Positions 1 through 6,422 of a DNA stretch of 15,223 nt are shown here, in pieces. Position numbers and translations under genes: made by a program. How positions within the stretch are numbered: position 1 is the first letter of the stretch; every line of letters starts with the position of its first letter. Origin of the DNA: Phycisphaerales bacterium (lineage in GTDB: Bacteria > Planctomycetota > Phycisphaerae > SM23-33); the NCBI GenBank assembly GCA_003171235.1, contig PMYM01000241.1, positions 28,195 to 43,417 on the forward strand. The letters are read 5' to 3'. The notes under the pieces were generated by a model. It searched no databases, was not told the origin of the DNA, and saw only the letters and a list, made by a program, of their open reading frames with translations.

Positions 1-904
1 CCAGCCGGCGCGTCGAAACCACCACGCCCGCCATGCCATCCTCGGTCCGGCTGCGGGAGCGGTCGGGGGCGTAGGCCAGGAAACGCTCGTTGTGGGGCTT
101 GAACCACTGTTCCAGGCGGTGGCGGACGACGGTGGGCAGGGCGTCGAAGCGGTCTTCCTGCATGTGGTCCAGCAGGTCGCGCAGCTGGCTGTAGGCGCTG
201 GTGCGGGCGCCGTCGACGGTGGCGACGAAGCTGCCGGCCACCTGCAGATTGCGAATCTGCAGCCGGCAGGTGCCGTGGCCGGTCTGGGTGTTGACCTGTA
301 TCTGCCCGGAAACCTCCCCCGCTCCGCTGCACAGGTCGCACAGCCAGTAAGGCATGGGCAGGTTGCCCGGCGAGGGAATGCTGGGCACCTTCGGCAGGCG
401 CAAGAGCAGTTCCGCCCCCGACAGGTCCGCCAGTTGATTATCGGGGAAGACCAGGTCGCCGGCCTGACGCTCGGCTTCCAGGCTGATGCTGTCGCGAAGT
501 TGGGGAGCGAAGATCACCAGGTGGGCCGCCAAATGCCGGCGGTCCAGGCAGTGTACGCACACCCGCGGCAGGGCCGACCGCAGGTTGGTGCCGCGCAGAA
601 CTTCGGTTGAAAACTCCAGCAGCGCCCCCCGGTGACTCACCATCACCAGCCGCAGATGGCTGGCCTCAGCCGAACGCGGCTGCTGGCCCGGCAGCGGCGC
701 CAGCGTGTCGCCGGAGCGGGTGGGTTCCTCGGCGTCGCGGTCCTGGTGCAGCCAGCCGTAGATGGTCTCTTCCGGCACCGGCAGCCGCCTGGGCAATTGA
801 AAGGAGGTGCGGCAGGCGCCGCAGCGAACGGCCGTGACCGGCAGGTCAAGTGGCAGCAGCAGGACCGTCTGGCATTTTGGGCACTGAACGCGACGTTGCG
901 CCAT
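1..904 (-). CDS. Hypothetical protein with N-terminal zinc ribbon (C-terminus beyond window)
   Basis: I do not recognise this protein. The frame is open without a stop from the ATG at 902-904 to the window edge, giving 301 residues with the C-terminus missing. A GGAG Shine-Dalgarno at 913-916, 8 nt before the ATG, supports this start. Residues 8-31 form a CPKC...CGAC zinc ribbon (Cys 8, 11, 28, 31), like those used for nucleic-acid or protein contact. A second pair of CxxC knuckles (CVHC at 116-119 and CDLC at 189-192) could form another metal site. No signal peptide or membrane helix is visible, so a cytoplasmic protein is inferred. A motif around residues 230-270 (DGARTSAYSQL, then VVRHRLEQWF) looks helical but is not assignable. 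It is divergent from the cdsA operon. That the gene is real is fairly sure; its function is unknown. Confidence 0.8.
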   Translation of the reverse strand, partial: MAQRRVQCPKCQTVLLLPLDLPVTAVRCGACRTSFQLPRRLPVPEETIYGWLHQDRDAEEPTRSGDTLAPLPGQQPRSAEASHLRLVMVSHRGALLEFSTEVLRGTNLRSALPRVCVHCLDRRHLAAHLVIFAPQLRDSISLEAERQAGDLVFPDNQLADLSGAELLLRLPKVPSIPSPGNLPMPYWLCDLCSGAGEVSGQIQVNTQTGHGTCRLQIRNLQVAGSFVATVDGARTSAYSQLRDLLDHMQEDRFDALPTVVRHRLEQWFKPHNERFLAYAPDRSRSRTEDGMAGVVVSTRRL

Positions 905-1122
905 GGGTGTGTCTCCGCTGGACGGCTCCGCTCACCCATTCCCGGACGGCGGCATTCTGCACTTCCCGCCACGCCGCCCTCTTAGCATTCTACTTACGAT
1001 TACCTGCCTAAGGCCGCCGCCAAAAGGAAATTCTCCGAAATCCCTGGCGGAATGTCAGCCAATGCCCGGCTGGAGGCCGGCAATAAAAAAGCCTCCGCGC
1101 TGCGTCGGTGAGAAGCTGTGAT

Positions 1123-1211
1123 AAGAACCCTTTATCGCTAGGATGGGCTGTCGGCTCCCGTGGCGATGCCGCGGAATTGACCGTTAGCCCGTAGCAAGGT
1201 TGTCGGTTCTT
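1123..1211 (+). ncRNA. Candidate structured RNA, rod-like fold
   Basis: Nested complementary segments can fold into one long irregular hairpin. AAGAACC (1123-1129) pairs with GGTTCTT (1205-1211). CTTT (1130-1133) pairs with AAGG (1196-1199). GCTA (1137-1140) pairs with TAGC (1192-1195). GGGCTGTCGG (1145-1154) pairs with CCGTTAGCCC (1181-1190) with one T-T mismatch. CCGTGGC (1158-1164) pairs with GCCGCGG (1168-1174) around a GAT loop. The non-Watson-Crick pairs inside these helices are G-T, which are allowed in + strand RNA but become A-C on the minus strand, so + transcription is favoured. I match it to no known RNA family; conserved blocks of RNase P RNA, tmRNA and 4.5S RNA are absent. It could equally be a repeat element. 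Confidence 0.3.
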
Positions 1212-1224
1212 CCCATAGTCACTT

Positions 1225-1244
1225 CTCTGTCGAACGCGGCAGAG
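1225..1244 (+). promoter_or_regulatory. Small stem-loop after the rod-like structure
   Basis: CTCTGTCG (1225-1232) pairs with CGGCAGAG (1237-1244) around an AACG tetraloop, giving eight pairs including one T-G that is valid only in + strand RNA. It follows the 1123-1211 structure by 13 nt. No T-tract follows, so it is not an obvious intrinsic terminator. Confidence 0.3.
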
Positions 1245-1313
1245 GCGTATTCCGTTCGTATCATAATAGCTGCCTGACATTGCTGTATATCGGCAGGAGC
1301 CGGCGGGATGTTT

Positions 1314-1365
1314 AGAGCCCCTAACAAAATGTCGCGCGATCTGGGCATATTCTGTTGTGGGCTCT
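1314..1365 (+). promoter_or_regulatory. Long leader hairpin upstream of cdsA
   Basis: Residues 1314-1332 and 1347-1365 pair in strict register over 19 positions with only two mismatches (C1321/T1358 and A1327/C1352). The outer seven pairs are AGAGCCC with GGGCTCT; the loop is 14 nt (1333-1346). Two pairs are G-T on the + strand and would be A-C on the minus strand, so it suits a + strand transcript, probably the 5' leader of cdsA, whose start lies 115 nt downstream. What it senses or does is unknown. Confidence 0.4.
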
Positions 1366-1389
1366 CAACAATCCCCGCTGGGGGGGCGG

Positions 1390-1459
1390 GCAGGCTGTAG
1401 CCTGCAATCACGCTGTGTGGTAAGGTGGGTAGCCGATGCGGGTCCTCTGGCGGCAGAGG
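1390..1459 (+). promoter_or_regulatory. Two perfect hairpins in the cdsA leader
   Basis: GCAGGC-TGTA-GCCTGC (1390-1405) and CCTCTG-GCGG-CAGAGG (1444-1459) are both perfect 6-bp tetraloop hairpins. The second ends 21 nt before the cdsA ATG, just upstream of the ribosome-binding region. Neither is followed by a T-tract. They may shape leader structure or be repeat remnants. Confidence 0.3.
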
Positions 1460-1480
1460 CCCGGCGGCGGGTGAGCGGGC

Positions 1481-2365
1481 ATGGTCAAACGTATCGTTTA
1501 TGGCAGCATCCTGATCGCGATTATTGTGCTGCTGCTATGGATGGACCATGCCCTCCAGACAGCCCAATTTCCCCGCCGCTGCCAGGGGTGGGAGAACTGC
1601 CAGATACTGCTGGGCCTGCCGCTGGCGTGCATGCTGGCCCTGCTGGCCTGGGTCGGCTTTGGCGAGATGGGCAGACTCTCCGCCGCCGCCGGCATGGGCC
1701 TGTTGCCCGGAAGCGGACGGGCGTGCACCCTGGTCGTCGCCACCTTGCCTTTCTGGATGCAGCCCCTGGCCTCCTGGCCGCACCAGGGGACTCTTGCCCT
1801 GGTGGTGGCGGGCCTGGCGCTGATGCTGCTGTTTGTTCACCAGGTGGCCCGCTACCGGAGGCAGGAGGTTATCCGGCGGATCGGATCCACCCTGCTGGCG
1901 GTGGTCTACCTGGGGGTGGGCCTGGCGCTGATCCTGGCGATCCGGATAGATTTTGGCCTGTGGGCCGTGGCGCTGTATCTGCTGACGGTCAAGGCCACCG
2001 ACACGGGGGCGTATGTCGTGGGTTCAGCCTGGGGCAGGCACAAGCTGATACCCTGGCTTTCCCCCGGCAAGAGTTGGGAAGGCCTGGCCGGCGGGATCGT
2101 CGCCGCCGGAGCTGTGGGGGCCATATTCGCCGCCGCCAGCGGCGACTGGGCCGCATTAGGGGTGGCGCCGGCCGCGATATTCGGCCTGGTGCTGGGGGTG
2201 TTCGGGCAGGGGGCCGACCTGGCTGAATCGGCCATGAAGCGCGACGCCGGCATCAAAGATTCGGGAACCTCCATTCCGGGCTTTGGCGGGGTGCTGGACG
2301 TATTGGATTCACTGCTGCTATCATCGCCGGCGGCATATATCCTGCTGGCGGCGATGAAGGGCTGA
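1481..2365 (+). CDS. cdsA: Phosphatidate cytidylyltransferase (CDP-diacylglycerol synthase)
   Basis: This integral membrane enzyme makes CDP-diacylglycerol from CTP and phosphatidic acid, the branch precursor of bacterial phospholipids. The 294-residue product is slightly longer than typical. Hydrophobic helices start at residues 5-20 and recur through residue 290. The conserved KATDTGAYVVG...SPGKSWEG block lies at 171-201, and the CDS signature SAMKRDAGIKDSG...IPGFGGVLDVLD lies at 250-276, close to the C-terminus as expected. Two signature positions differ from the classical pattern: His of PxHGG is Phe268 and Arg of DR is Val274. The start follows a GGGTGAG stretch and gives a normal N-terminal membrane helix. 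It is first in an operon with phoH (9-nt gap) and the 7TM-HD gene. The assignment is firm. Confidence 0.93.
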   Translation: MVKRIVYGSILIAIIVLLLWMDHALQTAQFPRRCQGWENCQILLGLPLACMLALLAWVGFGEMGRLSAAAGMGLLPGSGRACTLVVATLPFWMQPLASWPHQGTLALVVAGLALMLLFVHQVARYRRQEVIRRIGSTLLAVVYLGVGLALILAIRIDFGLWAVALYLLTVKATDTGAYVVGSAWGRHKLIPWLSPGKSWEGLAGGIVAAGAVGAIFAAASGDWAALGVAPAAIFGLVLGVFGQGADLAESAMKRDAGIKDSGTSIPGFGGVLDVLDSLLLSSPAAYILLAAMKG

Positions 2366-2374
2366 GCGCGTCTA

Positions 2375-3502
2375 ATGTTTGTGGGGCGGGCGCTGGGCGG
2401 CGGCGCCGAAGCGCCCCTTGCCCGAAGGATAGGAGAATCGACTCAGTTGGAACTGACAGTCACATTGGAGCATCCCGAGTTGCGGAGCGTGCTTTTCGGG
2501 CCGGCCGACGCCCACCTGCGGACCATCCGCCAGGCCCTGGACGTGCAGATGTACGCCCGCGGCGAAGTGGTCAAGATCACCGGTTCGGCCGACAACGTCT
2601 CGCGGGCGGCGGCGGCCCTGGCGGCGCTGCAGCGCCGGCTGCGAAAGGGCCAGCCCATAACGCCCTCGGCGGTATCCGAGGCCGTTGCCGGCGCCGGGCA
2701 GCCGGGAGTTTCGCCCGCCGGGCCCGACGCCATCGAGCCTTACTCCGGCCAGGCCATCGTGCCCAAGAGCCCCGGCCAGCGCCGCTACCTGGAAGCCATG
2801 CGGCACCACGACCTTGTTTTCTGCACCGGCCCGGCCGGCACGGGCAAGACCTACCTGGCCGTGGCTATGGCCGTGAACCTGCTCAAGAACAACCAGGCCA
2901 AGCGGCTGATCCTGGCCCGCCCGGCGGTGGAGGCCGGCGAGAAGCTGGGCTTCCTGCCCGGCGACATGCAGGCCAAGGTCAACCCTTACCTGCGCCCGCT
3001 TTTCGACGCCCTCAACGACATGATGGACTTTGAACAGATCCGCCGCTTCATGGCCAATGACATCATCGAGGTCATCCCCCTGGCCTTCATGCGCGGGCGC
3101 ACCCTCAACGAATCCATCATCATCCTGGACGAGGCCCAGAACACCACCGGGCCGCAGATGCTGATGTTCTTGACCCGGCTGGGGCACGGCTCCAAGATGA
3201 TCATCACCGGCGACGATTCGCAGGTGGACCTGCCCGAGAACGTCACCAGCGGGCTGATCGACGCCCAGGTCAAGCTGCGCGACGTGCGCGGGCTGGCCTT
3301 CGTCCGGCTGGACCGCTACGACATCGTGCGCCACCGGCTGGTGCAGGACATCGTGGACGCATACGGGCGCACCGGCGACGAGCGGCAGGGGCGGCTGTTC
3401 CGCGAGGATAAAGCCTCCCGGCCCAGGCCGGCGGAGGCCTCCCCCCCTGGAGCAAACATGACCGGCGGATCGGCGGGGGGAGATTTCGGCCAGGCCCAAT
3501 GA
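2375..3502 (+). CDS. phoH: PhoH-like P-loop ATPase
   Basis: This is a cytoplasmic ATPase of the PhoH (PhoH/YlaK) family, tied by context and literature to RNA metabolism and phosphate stress; its exact role is unsettled. The 375-residue product has an N-terminal KH-like/variable region (about 25-95), a flexible linker (96-125), then the ATPase core. Walker A is GPAGTGKT (152-159), the family motif ARPAVEAGEKLGFLPG is at 181-196, Walker B with ILDEAQN is at 250-256, and GDDSQVDLP is at 279-287. The last 30 residues are low-complexity Pro/Ala/Gly. The ATG at 2375 lacks a close Shine-Dalgarno; an in-frame TTG at 2447 sits 11 nt after AGGAG (2431-2435) and begins where family homology begins, so the true N-terminus may be 24 residues shorter. 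It lies 9 nt after cdsA and 1 nt before the next gene. Confidence 0.93.
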   Translation: MFVGRALGGGAEAPLARRIGESTQLELTVTLEHPELRSVLFGPADAHLRTIRQALDVQMYARGEVVKITGSADNVSRAAAALAALQRRLRKGQPITPSAVSEAVAGAGQPGVSPAGPDAIEPYSGQAIVPKSPGQRRYLEAMRHHDLVFCTGPAGTGKTYLAVAMAVNLLKNNQAKRLILARPAVEAGEKLGFLPGDMQAKVNPYLRPLFDALNDMMDFEQIRRFMANDIIEVIPLAFMRGRTLNESIIILDEAQNTTGPQMLMFLTRLGHGSKMIITGDDSQVDLPENVTSGLIDAQVKLRDVRGLAFVRLDRYDIVRHRLVQDIVDAYGRTGDERQGRLFREDKASRPRPAEASPPGANMTGGSAGGDFGQAQ

Positions 3503-3503
3503 C

Positions 3504-5786
3504 ATGTTCTTCTTGAGACGAAAACTGCAGCAGCGACGCTTGGACAACCGCCGGGACGGGCGGGGGCTCTGGCATCGCTTTCGGGCCGCGGGGGGCGTCA
3601 AATCCACGCTGTTGGGGCTGTTCTTTCTGGCGGTGGTAGTGGCGCTGGACTGCTGGCCCGTCGAGCCGTTGACCTACCAGGCGGGGCAGTATATCAGCCA
3701 GGACCTTTACGCCCGGGTGGACTACCAGGTCGAATCCCCCGTTCTGACCGCCCGGCAACGCGACCTGGAGGCCAAGAAGTCGCCGGCCGCCCTGCGTTTT
3801 GACGAAGCCGCCCTGGCCGCCGTGATCGACCAGTACCGGCGTCTGCCGGGGGCCATCGGCCAGACCACCCAGCCGGCCCAACTGCCCGATACCCTTCGCC
3901 AGAGCTACGACCTGCAAGAGGCCTCCCAACTGGCGGGGCTGGCCCAGTGGGCCCAACCCGACAAGAGCCAGCAATACCAGGCCCAGCTCGAACAACTGCG
4001 ACAGGGCCTGCTGGCCCGGCAGGTGGTGAGTCAACTGGATTTTTCCAAGGCCTTCGCCAAGGACACGCCCAACGTGCGGGTGCTGTCGGGCCCGCTGGCC
4101 GGGTTGACGCCCAAGTCGCGCCTGCTGGCAAACACCCAAAGCAATGAACTGGCCGCCTACGTCCGCGCCGCCCTGGGCGGGGTGGATGCCTCCATCCGAG
4201 CGATCTTCGAGAAGAACCTGCTGCATCTGCTGGCCGACGAGGGCCTGGCCTTCTACAGCTACGACGAGGAAGCCGCCCAGGCCGCCGAGGACGCCGCCCG
4301 CCGGGCCGTCAAGGCCCTCCAGGAACCGCGCCGCCGCGGCTCGGTGCTGGCCGAGAGCAACCAGCAGACGGGCCTGTCCGCCGAGGACATCCGCCGCCTG
4401 GCGGCAGAGCATCAGGCCTTCCTCCGTGAGCGCGACCGCCTGTACCCACGCTGGGAGCTTTACGAAATGGCCGGGCGGGCCAGCCTGCTGCTCGGGCTGG
4501 TGCTGCTGCTGGGGCTGTACGTGCAGAAGTTCCGCCCGCGCCTGCTGCTTAGCCGGCTGCTGGCCCTGGACATCGCCGGCATATTGGTGCTGTCGCTGTT
4601 GCTGTCCAAACTGGCGGTGATATGGCTGAACCAGAACCCCTACCTGGTGGTTTTCGGGCTTTTCCTGGCCGCCTGCGCCCTGACCATCGCCGTGGACCAA
4701 CGATTCGCCTTCGCCGTTTCCAGCGCCCTGGTGGTGCTGACGGCCTTGCAGTGCCGGCTGTCGCTGCCGACGCTGCTGGCGGTGTGGTCGGCCCCGGCGG
4801 TGGCGGTGTTCATGCTCAACGACATTCGCACACGCAGTAAGCTCATAGAGACGGGGGCGGTGACGGCCGCCGCCGCCTTCCTGGCCGTGCTGGCGGTGGA
4901 GATTTCGCGGGGCACGCCGCTGCGCTTCTGCCTGGCGGACGGAGGCTATGCCACCGGGGCGGCCTTGGCCGCCGGCTTCTTCACCCAGGGCGTGCTGCCC
5001 CTGATCGAGCGGCTCTTCGGCGCCGCCACCAGCATGACCCTGCTGGAATGGTGCGACGCCAACAAGCCCCTGCTCAAGCGCCTGGCCCTGGAAGCCCCCG
5101 GCACGTACAACCATTCGCTGCTCTTGGGCGTGATGTGCGAGGCGGCGGCCGAGAGCATCGGCGCCAACGGCCTGGTCGCCCGCGTCGGGGCCTACTACCA
5201 CGACATCGGCAAGCTCAACAAGCCCGACTATTTCGTGGAAAACCAGGTCGGGCCCATCTCCATGTCGCGCCACGCCCGGCTCTCCCCGGCCATGAGCCTG
5301 CTGGTCATCAAGGGCCACGTCAAGGACGGGCTGGAGTTGGCCCGCCAGTACGGCCTGCCCCGGCTGCTGCGCGAATTCATCGCCACCCACCACGGCACGA
5401 CGCTGGTGGAGTACTTCTTCCACGCCGCCCAGGAACAGGCCCGCCAGGAAGACCTGCGCATGCCCGAGGAGGTGGAGTTCCGCCACGCCGGGCCCAAGCC
5501 GCGCTCGCGCGAGGCCGCCATCCTCATGCTGGGCGATGCCGCCGAATCCTCGGTGCGGGCCATGACCGAGCCCAGCGCCGGCCGCATAGAGGCCCAGATC
5601 AACAAGGTAATCACGGCCCGGCTGATGGACGGCCAGCTCGACGATTGCGAGCTGACCCTGCGCGAGGTGCGCGAAATCGAAAACTCCCTGGTCAAGAGCC
5701 TGGTGGGCATCTACCACGGCAGGATCATCTACCCCTCCAACCGCGGAGAGGCATATGCCCCCCCGCCGAAGATCGCTCCTAACTGA
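3504..5786 (+). CDS. pgpH: 7TM-HD family membrane phosphohydrolase (PgpH/YqfF-like, probable c-di-AMP phosphodiesterase)
   Basis: The 760-residue protein has the full PgpH/YqfF architecture. A short basic N-terminus is followed by a membrane helix (34-50), then a large extracytoplasmic 7TMR-HDED-type domain (about 55-315) and a block of hydrophobic helices (about 322-500). A cytoplasmic HD domain completes it. HD residues are visible as YNH (His537), HHDIGK-type YYHDIGK (His566, Asp567), GH (His605), THHG (His629-630) and Asp678. In Listeria and other Firmicutes PgpH hydrolyses c-di-AMP; here that activity is inferred from family. The ATG begins 1 nt after the phoH stop and has no close Shine-Dalgarno, which suggests translational coupling. 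In many genomes this gene sits between phoH and ybeY; ybeY is absent downstream. Tandem hairpins directly after the stop end the operon. Confidence 0.92.
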   Translation: MFFLRRKLQQRRLDNRRDGRGLWHRFRAAGGVKSTLLGLFFLAVVVALDCWPVEPLTYQAGQYISQDLYARVDYQVESPVLTARQRDLEAKKSPAALRFDEAALAAVIDQYRRLPGAIGQTTQPAQLPDTLRQSYDLQEASQLAGLAQWAQPDKSQQYQAQLEQLRQGLLARQVVSQLDFSKAFAKDTPNVRVLSGPLAGLTPKSRLLANTQSNELAAYVRAALGGVDASIRAIFEKNLLHLLADEGLAFYSYDEEAAQAAEDAARRAVKALQEPRRRGSVLAESNQQTGLSAEDIRRLAAEHQAFLRERDRLYPRWELYEMAGRASLLLGLVLLLGLYVQKFRPRLLLSRLLALDIAGILVLSLLLSKLAVIWLNQNPYLVVFGLFLAACALTIAVDQRFAFAVSSALVVLTALQCRLSLPTLLAVWSAPAVAVFMLNDIRTRSKLIETGAVTAAAAFLAVLAVEISRGTPLRFCLADGGYATGAALAAGFFTQGVLPLIERLFGAATSMTLLEWCDANKPLLKRLALEAPGTYNHSLLLGVMCEAAAESIGANGLVARVGAYYHDIGKLNKPDYFVENQVGPISMSRHARLSPAMSLLVIKGHVKDGLELARQYGLPRLLREFIATHHGTTLVEYFFHAAQEQARQEDLRMPEEVEFRHAGPKPRSREAAILMLGDAAESSVRAMTEPSAGRIEAQINKVITARLMDGQLDDCELTLREVREIENSLVKSLVGIYHGRIIYPSNRGEAYAPPPKIAPN

Positions 5787-5838
5787 AGGCCCAGGTGCAA
5801 CTGTGGCCTGTGCCACCCTCAAGCGAAGTTTGGGGGTG
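5787..5838 (+). terminator. Tandem hairpins ending the cdsA-phoH-pgpH operon
   Basis: Directly after the TGA, AGGCCCAG (5787-5794) pairs with CTG-T-GGCCT (5801-5809, one bulged T). A second hairpin has 10 pairs: CACCCTCAAG (5814-5823) with TTTGGGGGTG (5829-5838), including two G-T pairs valid on the + strand, around a CGAAG loop. A weak pyrimidine stretch (catcttcc) follows but no true T-tract, so this is a likely but imperfect terminator. Confidence 0.5.
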
Positions 5839-5938
5839 CATCTTCCATCCTACTTCTTCCACATAGTTGACCACGCCATCGCGAGTCGAGTCTATTCCGC
5901 GCGCAGGTCCAACCATTCGCTCAGTCAATCGGGGCCGG

Positions 5939-6014
5939 TTACCGGGGGTTGCGCTGCGCCCGGCTACGCCGTGCTCGCTCCACCCCCGGCTAAACTCTTT
6001 CGTCCCTCCAGGAC
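5939..6014 (-). repeat. Dispersed GC-rich hairpin repeat, copy with complete TTA...TAA ends
   Basis: Read on the minus strand, the core (5939-5993, 55 bp) begins TTAGCCGGGGGTGGAGCG and ends ACCCCCGGTAA, so CCGGGGGT and ACCCCCGG form 8-bp terminal inverted repeats inside TTA/TAA. It is preceded by GTCCTGGAGGGACGAAAGAG (5995-6014). An 18-bp end sequence (5976-5993) is identical, in inverted orientation, to 6202-6219. No open frame inside has a recognisable product. Confidence 0.7.
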
Positions 6015-6112
6015 TTGGTTCTCCCTGCGGGTTGGTTTGTCCGAGTGAAACGGAAGGCGAAAGGAATAGAGGATTTTCAGGAACTTGCCCCTTCAAACAA
6101 GTTGTCTCAAAC

Positions 6113-6155
6113 GCGAGGCCCGCAGGGCCGAAAGAGTTCAGGCGGGTGGAGCGGG
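6113..6155 (+). repeat. Dispersed repeat, truncated copy
   Basis: GCGAGGCCCGCAGGGCCG (6113-6130) is identical to 6177-6194, 64 bp further on. It is followed by AAAGAGTTCAGGCGGGTGGA, a degraded form of the core start. The matching ACCCCCGGTAA end is missing, so this copy looks truncated by the next one. Confidence 0.6.
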
Positions 6156-6176
6156 AATGCTCTCGGCCACGGCTGC

Positions 6177-6255
6177 GCGAGGCCCGCAGGGCCGCAAGAT
6201 GTTAGCCGGGGGTGGAGCGGCCGAAGCGCAGCGCAGGCCGCGAAACCCCCGGTAA
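6177..6255 (+). repeat. Dispersed GC-rich hairpin repeat, second complete copy
   Basis: GCGAGGCCCGCAGGGCCG (6177-6194) contains the small hairpin GGCCC-GCA-GGGCC. It is followed by CAAGATG and then a 54-bp core (6202-6255) running from TTAGCCGGGGG to CCCCCGGTAA, with 8-bp terminal inverted repeats at 6206-6213 and 6245-6252 and an inner GCGGCC/GGCCGC pair. It is inverted relative to the copy at 5939-6014. Ends are conserved and the centre differs while still pairing, as expected of a hairpin-forming mobile repeat. Confidence 0.7.
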
Positions 6256-6422
6256 GAGGCTCTGAATGGACAGAGGCAGTGCCGTAATTGGGTAGGCGAG
6301 AGGTTCTAGCCTGCCGATGGTTTGATTCTCTGGGGGCATTGCGCACCCGACAAAGATGCACTCTATCGCGTCGCGGCCACGGGATGTTTTGTTTGGGGCT
6401 TTAAGGGCCTGCAACCTGCAGT

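Larger units (their letters stand above)
905..1480. other. Divergent intergenic region with several stem-loops
   Basis: These 576 bases lie between the zinc-ribbon gene (minus) and cdsA (plus). I find no convincing gene. Small open frames here show no family motif and no ribosome site. The region instead holds a series of inverted repeats: a rod-like structure at 1123-1211, a small hairpin at 1225-1244, a possible weak hairpin at 1270-1296, a long near-perfect hairpin at 1314-1365, and two perfect 6-bp hairpins at 1390-1405 and 1444-1459. A GGAGGC/GCCTCC pair also frames an A6 run at 1072-1096. No sigma-70 promoter stands out on either strand; attcta at 987-992 reads TAGAAT on the minus strand but lacks a good -35. 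Confidence 0.6.
5839..6422. other. Non-coding interval with dispersed repeats
   Basis: This stretch separates the convergent pgpH operon and dedA gene. Small open frames on both strands are rich in Pro, Arg and Gly, lack family motifs and change frame across the repeats, so I call none. It holds repeat copies at 5939-6014, 6113-6155 and 6177-6255 and a hairpin GGTAGGC/GCCTGCC at 6291-6315. The part 5850-5935 shows no structure that I can name. Confidence 0.6.

Noticed and set aside
1072..1096. Terminator made of GGAGGC/GCCTCC with an A6 run
   Set aside because: The A/T run is within the 13-nt loop rather than after the stem, so it does not have terminator layout on either strand.
1120..1370. 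RNase P RNA, tmRNA or SRP RNA for the structured region
   Set aside because: The conserved sequence blocks of these RNAs are not present; only the presence of stems is shared.
1008..1411. Two small minus-strand frames in the cdsA upstream region
   Set aside because: They overlap each other and the inverted repeats, have no ribosome sites and no recognisable motif.
3270..5822. An 850-codon open frame on the minus strand
   Set aside because: Antisense to phoH and pgpH, with shadow composition (Gln/Gly/Val-rich), no motif and no ribosome site.
5755..6048. Small + strand frame after pgpH as a possible ybeY
   Set aside because: It has no HxxxHxxxxxH metal motif of YbeY, overlaps the pgpH end and runs through the terminator hairpins and a repeat.
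6300..6335. GGTTTGATTC resembling a tRNA T-loop
   Set aside because: The flanking bases do not form a T-stem, and no acceptor, D or anticodon arm fits around it.
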